Shown here: one piece after another, positions 16,642 to 24,468 of the stretch
Numbering within the stretch: the first letter of the stretch is position 1
Layout of the letters: every line of letters starts with the position of its first letter
DNA from: G963665925 sp050596425
Lineage (GTDB): Bacteria; Bacillota; Clostridia; Peptostreptococcales; Acidaminobacteraceae
Assembly (NCBI RefSeq): GCF_050596425.1
Contig: NZ_CP192292.1
Span: 4,154,001-4,218,000, forward strand
Direction of reading: 5' to 3'
DNA length: 64,000 bases
Position numbers and translations under genes: made by a program
Notes under the pieces: model-generated
Database searches by the model: none
Told to the model about the DNA's origin: nothing
What the model saw: the letters and a program-made list of their open reading frames with translations, nothing else

Positions 16642-16774
16642 AAGTCCCCTCTTTTTAGCTTTGCCTTTTCTTAACTTTGCCTTTTCTAAAAGTGAATATG
16701 TGTAAACATCACAAGACCCACTCTAGGCTCTTGTGCTCTATAAAATGAATGCCTAAATTCAAATAGATTCATCT

Positions 16775-16830
16775 TTGTATGATAGTTTTAAACTATTATA
16801 TAATAACTTTTTAATATTTCAAAACTATCA
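16775..16830 (+). promoter_or_regulatory. Malic enzyme promoter with LysR-type operator
   Basis: TTGTAT at 16775-16780, an 18-base spacer and TATAAT at 16799-16804. The arms TGATAGTTTT (16780-16789) and AAAACTATCA (16821-16830) are perfect inverted repeats flanking the -10. An inner palindrome, ATAGTTTTAAACTAT, lies at 16782-16796. The overlap with the promoter suggests direct control by the divergent LysR protein. Confidence 0.6.
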
Positions 16831-16895
16831 TTATAGGTGATATTGTATTCTTAGAAAAACAATTTGATTTTAAATGCATATCAAGGAGGCTCTAT

Positions 16896-18068
16896 ATGAC
16901 TGTTTACGAACGTTCTCTAGCAGCGCACAAGGCGCAAAAGGGTAAAATTTCTGTAGAAAGTAAAATGCCGGTTACAAATAAGGAAGAACTCAGCATTGCA
17001 TACACACCAGGTGTTGCTGAACCATGTCGCGTTATTGCTGATGACAAGAATGCGGTTTATGACTACTGTTCCAAAGGCAATCTTGTGGCTGTGGTTTCAG
17101 ATGGTTCCGCTGTTCTAGGCCTAGGGAATATTGGTGGTGAAGCCTCAATGCCTGTCATGGAAGGCAAGGCCGTTCTCTTTAAGAATTTTGCCAATGTGGA
17201 TGCCTTTCCAATTTGTCTTGATACGCAGGACACAGATGAAATCGTCAATATCGTTAAGGCCTTAAAACCCACTTTTGGTGGTATTAACCTTGAAGACATC
17301 AGTTCCCCACGTTGTTTTGAGATTGAAGAAAGACTTGTTGATGCACTCGACATTCCTGTCTTCCACGATGACCAACACGGCACAGCCATTGTTGTTTCTG
17401 CCGGTGTCATCAATGGTCTTCGACTCGTTGGTAAAAAAATTGAAGATGTGACAGCTGTTATAAACGGACCAGGTGCCGCTGGCACGGCCATTGCTAAAAT
17501 GCTTATGAACTTAGGTATTGGTGACTTAATCATGTGTGACCAAAAAGGCATCCTGGATCTTGAACGTCCTGAGATGGCAGACCATAAAAAAATGCTTGCC
17601 AAAGCTTCTAACAAAACAGGAAAAAAGGGTCTTTTAACCGATGCTCTTGAAGGGGCCGATATTTTCATTGGCGTATCTGTCGCCAACTGCGTGAATGCTG
17701 ACATGATCTCTAAAATGAATAGAGATGCCATTGTTTTTGCCATGGCAAATCCAACGCCTGAAATCATGCCTGAAATTGCTAAAAAAGCTGGGGTTCGAGT
17801 TATGGGAACAGGTCGTTCAGACTTCCCCAACCAGATTAATAACGTCATTGCATTTCCAGGTATCTTCCGTGGCGCTCTTGATGCAGGGGCAACAAAGATC
17901 AACAAGGAAATGAAATTGGCATCTGTTTATGCCATTGCAGACATTATCACAGAGGACGAACTCAACGAAGACTATATTATTCCAAATCCATTTGATGAAA
18001 GAATTGTTAAGCGTGTTGCCGAGGCCGTTGCTAAGGCTGCCCATGATACAGGTGTGATTCGTAAGTAG
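16896..18068 (+). CDS. NAD(P)-dependent malic enzyme
   Basis: 390 residues, the length of the short bacterial form without a phosphotransacetylase-like tail. It decarboxylates malate oxidatively to pyruvate and CO2 in the cytoplasm. Visible motifs are YTPGVAEPC at 36-44 (catalytic Tyr), the EGKAVLFK Lys at 91, NLEDI at 131-135 and HDDQHGTA at 157-164 (metal binding). A GPGAAGTA nucleotide loop near 190 starts the Rossmann domain. The ATG at 16896 follows AAGGAGG. It is a single-gene unit. NAD versus NADP use is not decided by sequence alone. A malolactic enzyme is less likely at this length. Confidence 0.93.
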   Translation: MTVYERSLAAHKAQKGKISVESKMPVTNKEELSIAYTPGVAEPCRVIADDKNAVYDYCSKGNLVAVVSDGSAVLGLGNIGGEASMPVMEGKAVLFKNFANVDAFPICLDTQDTDEIVNIVKALKPTFGGINLEDISSPRCFEIEERLVDALDIPVFHDDQHGTAIVVSAGVINGLRLVGKKIEDVTAVINGPGAAGTAIAKMLMNLGIGDLIMCDQKGILDLERPEMADHKKMLAKASNKTGKKGLLTDALEGADIFIGVSVANCVNADMISKMNRDAIVFAMANPTPEIMPEIAKKAGVRVMGTGRSDFPNQINNVIAFPGIFRGALDAGATKINKEMKLASVYAIADIITEDELNEDYIIPNPFDERIVKRVAEAVAKAAHDTGVIRK

Positions 18069-18107
18069 TACTTCCTAAAATATAGATAAGACACTTATTT
18101 TCGACGA

Positions 18108-18157
18108 ACAGCCAGGTGTATAGAGTCCCCCCGACTCTTATGCATCTGGCTGTTTTT
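18108..18157 (+). terminator. Terminator of the malic enzyme gene
   Basis: The stem ACAGCCAG / CTGGCTGT, with an inner GAGTC / GACTC pair, is followed by TTTTTG. It lies almost against the stop of the convergent UPF0210 gene. Confidence 0.85.
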
Positions 18158-18159
18158 GA

Positions 18160-19515
18160 TTAGTTTTTAAAACTGTGCACCGGAGCAGGGATTCTACCCC
18201 CTCTTTCAATGAGCCGTTTAGAACTGCATGTATGGGTTGGCATAATAGGCGCATAGCCTAGGAGTCCACCGAAGTAGGCCCGCTCACCCACATCTTTACC
18301 AATCACAGGTATGATGCGAACAGCCGTTGTTTTATGGTTGATCATACCAATGGCTGCCTCATCAGCAAGCATAGCTGACAGGGTTGAAGCCTCTGTTTTC
18401 CCAGGAATGGCAATCATATCAAGACCCACACTGCAAACACACGTCATGGCCTCTAATTTATCTAGAGTCAGATCACCACTTTCAGCAGATGCAATCATCC
18501 CTTCATCTTCACTAACAGGTATAAAAGCACCACTTAAACCGCCCACATAGGATGAGGCCATGATCCCGCCTTTTTTCACACTGTCATTCAGAAGGGCCAA
18601 GGCCGCAGTGGTGCCATGTCCTCCCACCACATCCACACCAATTTCTTCAAGGATTCGGGCCACGCTGTCTCCAATTTCAGGTGTTGGGGCCAGTGATAAA
18701 TCAAGGATTCCAAACTTCACGCCTAGACCTTCTGCCACACTTTTACCGATGAGTTCCCCTGCTCTAGTTATTTTAAAGGCTGTCTTTTTAATCGTTTCAC
18801 AAACCACTTCAAAGGATGCACCCTTACACTTTTGAAGCGAAGCTAGAACAACACCAGGACCGCTTACCCCTACATTTATTACAACATCGGCTTCCCCTGT
18901 TCCATGAAAGGCGCCAGCCATAAAGGGATTGTCTTCTACAGCGTTGCAAAAGGCCACGAACTTCGCACATCCAATGGAATCTCTATCTTTCGTTTCTTCG
19001 GCAATCTTTCGTATGGTTTGACCCAGAAGTTTAATGGCATCCATGTTGATTCCAGATCGGGTGTCCCCTACATTCACCGAGGCACAAACCCTTTCTGTTT
19101 TAGCAAGAGCTACCGGGAGACTCTCTATTAATTTCACATCTGCCGGAGTCATGCCCTTTTGCACAAGGGCAGAAAGTCCGCCAATAAAATTAACACCTGT
19201 GGTTTTCGCCGCATCATCAAGCATAATAGCCCACTTGAGAAAATCAGGTTGATCTGAAGCTTGGGCAACTAGGGCTATGGGGGTTATGGATATGCGCTTA
19301 TTTATTATGGGCATGCCATAGGCCTCGGCAACGGAATCTGCTATTTTTACTAAGTTTTTTGCCCTTGTCGTAATCTTGACATATGCTTTTTTCCTCGCTT
19401 TTTCATCATCGCTGTCTGCACAGTCAAGTAGGTTGATGCCCATGGTCACCGTGCGAATGTCAAGCTTTTCCTCATCGACCATACGGATGGTTTCTAGTAT
19501 TTGATGTTTATTCAT
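18160..19515 (-). CDS. UPF0210 (DUF711/PFL) family protein
   Basis: 451 residues, full length for the UPF0210 family. The family resembles a pyruvate formate-lyase-like barrel in classification, but its reaction is not established. Recognisable blocks are TVTMGINLLDCAD, CASVNVGDTRSGINMDA, VINVGVSGPGVV, VGGHGTTAALALLND and TCVCSVGLDMIAIPG. The ATG at 19515 follows AGGAGAGG, nine bases after the stop of the ACT gene, so the two are one operon. UPF0210 with an upstream ACT protein is a conserved pair. The operon carries a glycine riboswitch, which points to a link with glycine or one-carbon metabolism. Confidence 0.9.
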   Translation of the reverse strand: MNKHQILETIRMVDEEKLDIRTVTMGINLLDCADSDDEKARKKAYVKITTRAKNLVKIADSVAEAYGMPIINKRISITPIALVAQASDQPDFLKWAIMLDDAAKTTGVNFIGGLSALVQKGMTPADVKLIESLPVALAKTERVCASVNVGDTRSGINMDAIKLLGQTIRKIAEETKDRDSIGCAKFVAFCNAVEDNPFMAGAFHGTGEADVVINVGVSGPGVVLASLQKCKGASFEVVCETIKKTAFKITRAGELIGKSVAEGLGVKFGILDLSLAPTPEIGDSVARILEEIGVDVVGGHGTTAALALLNDSVKKGGIMASSYVGGLSGAFIPVSEDEGMIASAESGDLTLDKLEAMTCVCSVGLDMIAIPGKTEASTLSAMLADEAAIGMINHKTTAVRIIPVIGKDVGERAYFGGLLGYAPIMPTHTCSSKRLIERGGRIPAPVHSFKN

Positions 19516-19524
19516 TGTCCTCTC

Positions 19525-19794
19525 CTATACCTGATGCATACAGTTGAAAATATCTTCCCTTTGTAGCCGAACACTTAAGCTTAGAGTCTCTCCAAGGTCT
19601 GTCATTTCTCCTTTGACTTGCTCGAAGGAGACGTTTGATTGTGACACATCAACAAGCATCATCATGGTAAAGTTGCCCCCCATAATGGTTTGATTCACAT
19701 CCTCAATATTGATGTCATGCCCAGCAAGAAGCTGGCTGATTCCTGCTATGATCCCCACCTGATCTCGTCCTATAACCGTTAGTATTGCTTTCAT
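19525..19794 (-). CDS. ACT domain protein, UPF0237 family
   Basis: 89 residues, one complete ACT domain. ACT domains bind amino acids, often glycine or serine, at a dimer interface. The sequence has AILTVIGRDQVGIIAGISQL, then the NIEDVNQTIMGGNFTMMML region characteristic of UPF0237, the GcvR-like short ACT proteins. I chose the ATG at 19794, which has GGAGG at ideal distance and gives the usual family length; the longer reading to 19806 begins inside the ribosome site. It is the first gene of the ACT-UPF0210 operon. Confidence 0.9.
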   Translation of the reverse strand: MKAILTVIGRDQVGIIAGISQLLAGHDINIEDVNQTIMGGNFTMMMLVDVSQSNVSFEQVKGEMTDLGETLSLSVRLQREDIFNCMHQV

Positions 19795-19837
19795 TTTTTC
19801 CTCCATTTTCTACGCATGCCATTTTGACTTAAACAAG

Positions 19838-19862
19838 AAAAGAGACCCATAAAGGGTCTCTG
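19838..19862 (-). terminator. Riboswitch-controlled terminator before the ACT gene
   Basis: The stem AGAGACCC / GGGTCTCT with loop TTTAT is followed by TTTCTTG on the minus strand. Its 5' arm overlaps a 9-base segment (19858-19866) that is the exact complement of part of the aptamer's P1 strand (20000-20008). Confidence 0.85.
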
Positions 19863-20060
19863 GAGATATTGACACTAGAACAAACCAGCCAAACGAAATA
19901 GCATTTGACGTGCTTTTAGTGTCCCCTGTCCTTTTACCTGAGAGTTTGGTTCATGTTCCTACAAAACATGAATTTTCCCCTTCGGTGCTCTTGTGAGTCT
20001 CTCCAGAGGCCCGTCCAGAAACGGTTGAACAAGCGTTTGTTCTTCCGAGTCCTTCTACCG
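19863..20060 (-). ncRNA. Glycine riboswitch
   Basis: The minus strand shows the glycine aptamer hallmarks in order: CTGGAGAGACTC, GCACCGAAGGGG, then CAAACTCTCAGGTAAAAGG and ACAGGGG. P1 pairs CCTCTG with CAGGGG, so the core aptamer is 19923-20009. Only one full aptamer is visible. Downstream, GACACTA / TAGTGTC can form a stem like the ghost aptamer of single-aptamer glycine switches. Confidence 0.93.
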
Positions 20061-20083
20061 GAACCGAATTTTAAATTATATTG

Positions 20084-20112
20084 AGTATAGCAGTCTTTTT
20101 ACGAACATTCAA
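20084..20112 (-). promoter_or_regulatory. Promoter of the glycine-riboswitch operon
   Basis: The minus strand has TTGAAT, a 17-base spacer and TATACT, just upstream of the riboswitch. Confidence 0.75.
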
Positions 20113-20330
20113 TAGTATTTTTTTGAAAACGTTTTAGTGAGATCTCATCCTATATTCACCATATTTCACTTTATATTTCAAGTTTTTTACCATAAGCATA
20201 TAAAATTTTCTCGAATTTTAATCGCTTTTCGTTCGGATTGTTATTTTATTATCAATTTCTGACCCATTTCACTATTTAATATGCTTATGCTGCATAAAAT
20301 TTTCGAAATTAAAACTCAATTTTTAGCTGA

Positions 20331-20443
20331 GCGGCTTACAAAATATCACTCATGAGCCTTCACAATATCAGATATAAATACTTTAGAAATAATAACTCTA
20401 TTTATGATATAGCAAGGGCGGCGATCAGTAATTGTGAAAGCGC
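20331..20443 (+). repeat. Dispersed palindromic repeat, copy C
   Basis: 113 bp. The outer arms are GCG...CTTACAAAAT and AATTGTGAAAG...CGC. Compared with copies A and D the arm bases differ on both sides, and several changes keep the pairing. The inner arms ATATAAATA and TATTTATGATAT also pair. The flanks GAGCG and GCGCCTGA match the family. It lies between the glycine-operon promoter and the rex terminator. Confidence 0.75.
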
Positions 20444-20518
20444 CTGAGCAAATAAACTCTGGGTCTAGGAAGTGATTTTTATAATTTTATAGGTCCCTTA
20501 ATTGGGATTTTATCAAAA

Positions 20519-20594
20519 CAAAAAACACTCCAAAAGCAGGTATCAATCTACTGATTTATTCAGTACATTCATACCTGTTTCTGAAGTGCTTATA
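20519..20594 (-). terminator. Terminator of rex
   Basis: Long hairpin with the arms CACTTC...ACAGGTAT and ATACCTG...GGAGTG and an inner TACTGA / TCAGTA pair, then six T on the minus strand. Confidence 0.85.
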
Positions 20595-20611
20595 ATTTGT
20601 TTAATGACCAT

Positions 20612-21256
20612 TTACGCCTCTAATTCTTCATTTGCATCTTTTAGGAAATAAGATAGAGTCAGCAAGTTGTCAATAAGATGTACATTTTCAACAATGATGT
20701 CATCAGGCACTTTAAGATCAATCGGAGCAAAATTCCAAATCGCCTTTACACCGCAGTTTACAAGCTTATCAGCAACTTCTTGTGCCCCTGCTTGATTTGT
20801 ACATATGTAAGCAATTGAGACTTCCTCTTCGCGAATGAATCGTTCTAGTGTATCCATGTCAAGAACATCAATACCATTGATTGTCAGTCCGACGATTTTA
20901 GGATTCACATCGAAAATACCCTTTAGTTGAAAACCAAATCTGTTAAAGCTTGAATAGTTCGCAAGCGCCTGGCCAAGATTACCAGCACCTATTATAACAG
21001 TGTTGTATTTCTTGTTCAGACCTAGGATTTTACCGATTTCGTTATACAGGTCCTCTACATTGTAGCCATACCCCTGCTGACCGAATCCCCCAAAATTGTT
21101 GAGATCCTGACGAATCTGCGACGCAGTGAAACCAATAATATCACTAAGTTCCTTCGATGAAATTCGCTTTACGTCCTTATCGAGTAGCTCTCTTAAGTAT
21201 CTGTGATACTTGGGTAATCTTCTGATTACCGCCATCGAAATTTTATTGTTAGCCAT
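20612..21256 (-). CDS. rex: Redox-sensing transcriptional repressor Rex
   Basis: 214 residues, standard for Rex. The N-terminal winged helix (about 1-75) includes ISSKELSDIIGFTASQIRQD and the conserved NNFGGFGQQGYGYNV wing. The Rossmann domain begins with VIIGAGNLGQALANY. The C-terminal helix (IDNLLTLSYFLKDA) swaps between subunits of the dimer. Rex senses the NADH/NAD+ ratio and represses fermentation genes. The ATG at 21256 follows TGGAGG; the longer reading to 21268 starts within that site. It is monocistronic. I did not find a clear Rex operator elsewhere in the window. Confidence 0.95.
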   Translation of the reverse strand: MANNKISMAVIRRLPKYHRYLRELLDKDVKRISSKELSDIIGFTASQIRQDLNNFGGFGQQGYGYNVEDLYNEIGKILGLNKKYNTVIIGAGNLGQALANYSSFNRFGFQLKGIFDVNPKIVGLTINGIDVLDMDTLERFIREEEVSIAYICTNQAGAQEVADKLVNCGVKAIWNFAPIDLKVPDDIIVENVHLIDNLLTLSYFLKDANEELEA

Positions 21257-21288
21257 TTTAACCTCCAAGTCGTCAAGATGCTAAGCAA

Positions 21289-21318
21289 ATTATAGCAAAG
21301 GTTTTTTTATTCTGTCAA
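21289..21318 (-). promoter_or_regulatory. Promoter of rex
   Basis: The minus strand has a perfect TTGACA, an 18-base spacer and a perfect TATAAT, 35 bases upstream of the rex start. Confidence 0.85.
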
Positions 21319-21456
21319 ACTCTTGACAATCTTTTATCAAAGATCGGGACTAAAAATATCCCGCTGACAGGATAAATTGAATTTGCTCATCTGCCCGACT
21401 TCCTATAAAATAGGTACGGACACATTGTGTTTACCCTTTTATGGAGGTTATTATAG

Positions 21457-23370
21457 ATGATCGCATTATCTTGTAGCAACATTACAAAATCATATGGCAT
21501 AGATGTCATTCTAAAGGACATCAGCTTCACCATTGAAACAGGTGATAGAATTGGTCTTATTGGTCGAAATGGAGCTGGAAAGTCCACGCTTTTTAAAATC
21601 ATAACAGGTGAACTATCAAATGACTCTGGTGATATTTACAAGGCAAAGGACCTGACCGTAGGCTATCTGGAACAGGCACCCGAGATAGAGTCCGATGAAA
21701 ACCTATTTGAATACTGCTTGCCCGTTTTTCAGGATTTAATAGATATGGAAAACAAACTTAGGGACATGGAGCAAGAGATTGCCCGACTCAGTTCTGAAAG
21801 CCAAGCGGCACCTGAAACCTTAATGGATGAGTATGCCCACATTCTTGAAGACTTTAACATGAGAAATGGATATGGCTATAAAAGTGAAATCCGTGGTGTT
21901 TTAAAAGGACTTGGCTTTGATGAAGATGAAATCAGGAAGCCTGTACGGGTTCTAAGCGGTGGACAGAAATCTAGAGTCAACATTGCTCGACTCCTACTGA
22001 AAAAACCCGACATACTCCTTCTGGATGAGCCTACCAACCACTTAGATATCCAGGCCACCAATTGGTTGGAAGGTTTTCTTTCTTCTTACCCAGGCACCCT
22101 CATCGTCATTTCCCATGACAGATACTTTCTTGATGAGGTGGTTAACCGGATTTTTGAAATCGAAAACACTCAGCTCCTCAGCCACAAGGGCTCTTATTCT
22201 GACTTTGCCATCTTTAAACGGGCAAGATATGAAGAGCAGCTTAAGGCCTATGAAGCCCAGCAAAAAGAAATTCAAAAGCAAGAAGACCTCATTCGAAAAT
22301 TTAAACAGCATGGCACAGAAAAACTGGTCAAGAGAGCACAAAGCCGTGAGAAACGACTTGACCATATTGAGAAAATCGATAAACCCATGTGGCTTGATGA
22401 ACGGGCCCACATTCATTTATCCACTCAAATAAAAAGTGGCAACGATGTGCTCCGGGCAGAAAACCTTGCCATGGCCTATCCAGACACACCGCTTTTTGAA
22501 AATGTAAGCTTTGATATTTATAAGGAAGAACGCATTGGTCTCATTGGCCCTAACGGCATTGGCAAAACCACCCTGTTTAAAATTCTTCTCGGACAAGTCG
22601 AAGCCCTTCAAGGCACCTTTAAACTTGGACACCACGTAATGACAGGTTACTACGACCAGGACCAGTCTGACCTAAACCCAGACAATAACATTGTTGAGGA
22701 AATCTCAGATGCCAACCCAAACCTGGATGTGGTCCAAATACGAACACTACTGGGATCCTTCCTTTTTAAAGGAGATGATGTCTTTAAAAATGTTGGCCAG
22801 CTTAGCGGAGGGGAAAAAGGCCGAGTGGCCCTCTTAAAACTTATGCTTTCAAAGTCAAACTTTCTTCTGCTTGATGAGCCGACAAACCACTTAGACATTA
22901 GTTCTAAAGAAGCTCTTGAAGATGCGGTTCTTGGCTACGATGGCACACTTCTGGCCATATCCCATGACAGATACTTCCTCAACCGGGTCTGTACTAAAAT
23001 ATTTGAGCTTCAGCCTGACGGTATGAAAATCTATTATGGCAATTACAACTACTACAAGGAAAAAATCAAACAAGCCCAACTTCAAGATACAGAGCAAGAA
23101 GAAAAGCCACAAAAGACAAAGACTCAGCTTCGAGACGAAAGAAAACGTGAAAAGGAAGCTGCTGCAGAGGCCCGTAAGCTGAAAAAAGCTCAAGAACAAC
23201 TTGAAATTGATATTCATACAGCAGAAGAACAAATTGAAGCCTATGAAGCTGAACTTTGCTTAGAAAGTGTTTATTCTGATCCAGAAAAAAGCCAAGAAAT
23301 TCATCAAAAACTCACTGAAGTAAAAGAAAAACTTGATGAACTGTACGAAACTTGGGAGCAGCTCATATGA
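21457..23370 (+). CDS. ABC-F family ATP-binding protein
   Basis: 637 residues with two ABC ATPase domains and no membrane part. The first has Walker A GRNGAGKST at 36-44, signature LSGGQKSRVNIARLL, and Walker B DILLLDEPTNHLD. The second has GPNGIGKTTL, LSGGEKGRVALLKLM and LLLDEPTNHLD. A charged inter-domain linker (the P-site tRNA interaction motif region) lies near 240-310, rich in Lys, Gln and Glu. The C-terminal 90 residues form a long coiled coil, as in Uup/YdiF-like members. ABC-F proteins act on ribosomes, in translation rescue or antibiotic protection. The ATG at 21457 follows TGGAGG. No antibiotic-resistance context is visible, so a housekeeping role is likely. Confidence 0.9.
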   Translation: MIALSCSNITKSYGIDVILKDISFTIETGDRIGLIGRNGAGKSTLFKIITGELSNDSGDIYKAKDLTVGYLEQAPEIESDENLFEYCLPVFQDLIDMENKLRDMEQEIARLSSESQAAPETLMDEYAHILEDFNMRNGYGYKSEIRGVLKGLGFDEDEIRKPVRVLSGGQKSRVNIARLLLKKPDILLLDEPTNHLDIQATNWLEGFLSSYPGTLIVISHDRYFLDEVVNRIFEIENTQLLSHKGSYSDFAIFKRARYEEQLKAYEAQQKEIQKQEDLIRKFKQHGTEKLVKRAQSREKRLDHIEKIDKPMWLDERAHIHLSTQIKSGNDVLRAENLAMAYPDTPLFENVSFDIYKEERIGLIGPNGIGKTTLFKILLGQVEALQGTFKLGHHVMTGYYDQDQSDLNPDNNIVEEISDANPNLDVVQIRTLLGSFLFKGDDVFKNVGQLSGGEKGRVALLKLMLSKSNFLLLDEPTNHLDISSKEALEDAVLGYDGTLLAISHDRYFLNRVCTKIFELQPDGMKIYYGNYNYYKEKIKQAQLQDTEQEEKPQKTKTQLRDERKREKEAAAEARKLKKAQEQLEIDIHTAEEQIEAYEAELCLESVYSDPEKSQEIHQKLTEVKEKLDELYETWEQLI

Positions 23371-23558
23371 TCTGATCCATATAGACATTAGCAAGATCTC
23401 GTTATAATATATTTGGAGAAAACACAATTTAAAACCTTGCAAAAGCATATCCATATCATCACGACACCACTTATTGATACCGAATCATATAAATCTAAGT
23501 CTAATGTGCGATGACTCTTCAGGGATATTTGCAAGTCACTCAACTAGGAGGATAAATC

Positions 23559-23786
23559 ATGTTTGATAAGATTAAAGACATTATTGAAGAACAGCTTGAT
23601 ATTGTGGGACAGGGAAAAATCACTGTGGATTCATCCATGACAGATGATTTAAAAGCAGATTCGCTTGATGCTGCTCAGATCATTATGGCTATTGAAGAAG
23701 AGTTTGATATTGAAATCCCTGATGACACAGCCCTATCATTCCGTACAATAAAGGATATTTTAACTTACGTTGAGCAAAACGCTTAA
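23559..23786 (+). CDS. acpP: Acyl carrier protein
   Basis: 75 residues, strongly acidic, four-helix ACP. The phosphopantetheine Ser is Ser35 in ADSLDAAQ, followed by the recognition helix IIMAIEEEFDIEIPDD. It carries acyl chains for fatty acid synthesis in the cytoplasm. The ATG at 23559 follows TAGGAGG. Unlike in many Firmicutes it is not next to fabF or fab genes, so it may be a free-standing copy or serve another acyl pathway. Repeat copy D starts six bases after the stop and is probably in the same transcript. Confidence 0.93.
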   Translation: MFDKIKDIIEEQLDIVGQGKITVDSSMTDDLKADSLDAAQIIMAIEEEFDIEIPDDTALSFRTIKDILTYVEQNA

Positions 23787-23791
23787 TGTAA

Positions 23792-23894
23792 TCGATTTGC
23801 AAAATATCATTTAAGCCCCCTCCATATAGATATTTAAGAATCAAAATTCTATATACGGCATAGCGTGGGTATAGATCTGTAATTTTGCAAGTGT
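23792..23894 (+). repeat. Dispersed palindromic repeat, copy D
   Basis: 103 bp, the shortest of the four. The outer arms TTGCAAAAT and ATTTTGCAA are a perfect inverted repeat here. The right block, ATAGATCTGTAATTTTGCAA, is nearly the same as in copy A. The outermost GCG/CGC has decayed to TCG/TGT. It begins six bases after the acpP stop, inside the presumed 3' untranslated region. Confidence 0.8.
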
Positions 23895-23928
23895 CTGAAT
23901 GTCATAAAAAATGAATGATTTTGAAAAA

Positions 23929-23960
23929 AGGTGCATATCCATGGATATGCATCTTTTTAA
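23929..23960 (+). terminator. Probable terminator of acpP
   Basis: The palindrome GTGCATATCC / GGATATGCAT is followed by CTTTTTAA on the plus strand, downstream of repeat copy D. Confidence 0.75.
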
Positions 23961-24154
23961 TTGCGCCATTTTAGAAACTGTATAGTTTATACCACAAATA
24001 AAAACTCTCAGTCCAACAAAAGCATTCATAATCCACAGGCCCGAATTATGTCAACTCCAATTATGATCCATAATGCATAATTTTACATTAAAACTTAGAC
24101 AGCTATCACCCTTTGGTAAATGTTTTAATCGATACTTTTACATTCCACACAGAA

Positions 24155-24227
24155 TTATCCACAGCCTTTTTATGTATAAGAGGCGGTTTTTATAAACTTA
24201 TCCACACTATCCACAACTTTATACACA
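24155..24227 (+). promoter_or_regulatory. Cluster of DnaA boxes
   Basis: Four sites match TTATNCACA or differ by one base, all on the plus strand: TTATCCACA at 24155-24163, TTATCCACA at 24198-24206, CTATCCACA at 24207-24215 and TTATACACA at 24219-24227. The last three are nearly contiguous. A weaker TAATCCACA lies near 24030. The surroundings are AT-rich. There is no dnaA or dnaN nearby, so this is not a standard oriC. Confidence 0.7.
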
Positions 24228-24401
24228 GAAATCTGGGAGTATTCTGAAATTTCTAACCTTTCACAAAGAGTTTACATAATCACTATTTTTTATGAAGTTG
24301 TTGACATTTTGATATCAAACCTTATATTCAAATCCATTTGCCTATGACTGTTTCGTCGTGATAGGGGTCGTGGTAGGGGGAAAAACTTAAGCCCTAAATA
24401 T
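24228..24401. other. AT-rich stretch between the DnaA boxes and the tsaD terminator
   Basis: No gene seen. It is AT-rich near 24250-24340, then has a short G-rich run at 24363-24380. It forms, with the DnaA-box cluster and the acpP 3' region, a non-coding segment of almost 700 bases. Confidence 0.4.
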
Positions 24402-24440
24402 AAAAAAGCATGAAGACCAGGGGTCCCCTGGTCTTCATGC
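24402..24440 (-). terminator. Terminator of the tsaD operon
   Basis: The 15-bp perfect stem GCATGAAGACCAGGG / CCCTGGTCTTCATGC is followed by six T on the minus strand, about 30 bases after tsaD. Confidence 0.95.
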
Positions 24441-24468
24441 AAAGTATAAAGTAAACTCTTTTGTATTT

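Noticed and set aside
17063..17905. Long minus-strand frame of 280 codons inside the malic enzyme gene
   Set aside because: It is a shadow of the conserved enzyme on the opposite strand. Its composition (Ser/Pro/Ile-rich, no domain) is typical of antisense frames.
20612..21318. Rex autoregulatory operator
   Set aside because: I looked for a TTGTTAA...TTAACAA-type site near rex and found none that was convincing.
24155..24227. Chromosomal origin of replication
   Set aside because: DnaA boxes are present but dnaA, dnaN, rpmH or gyr genes are not. I report it as a DnaA-box cluster only.
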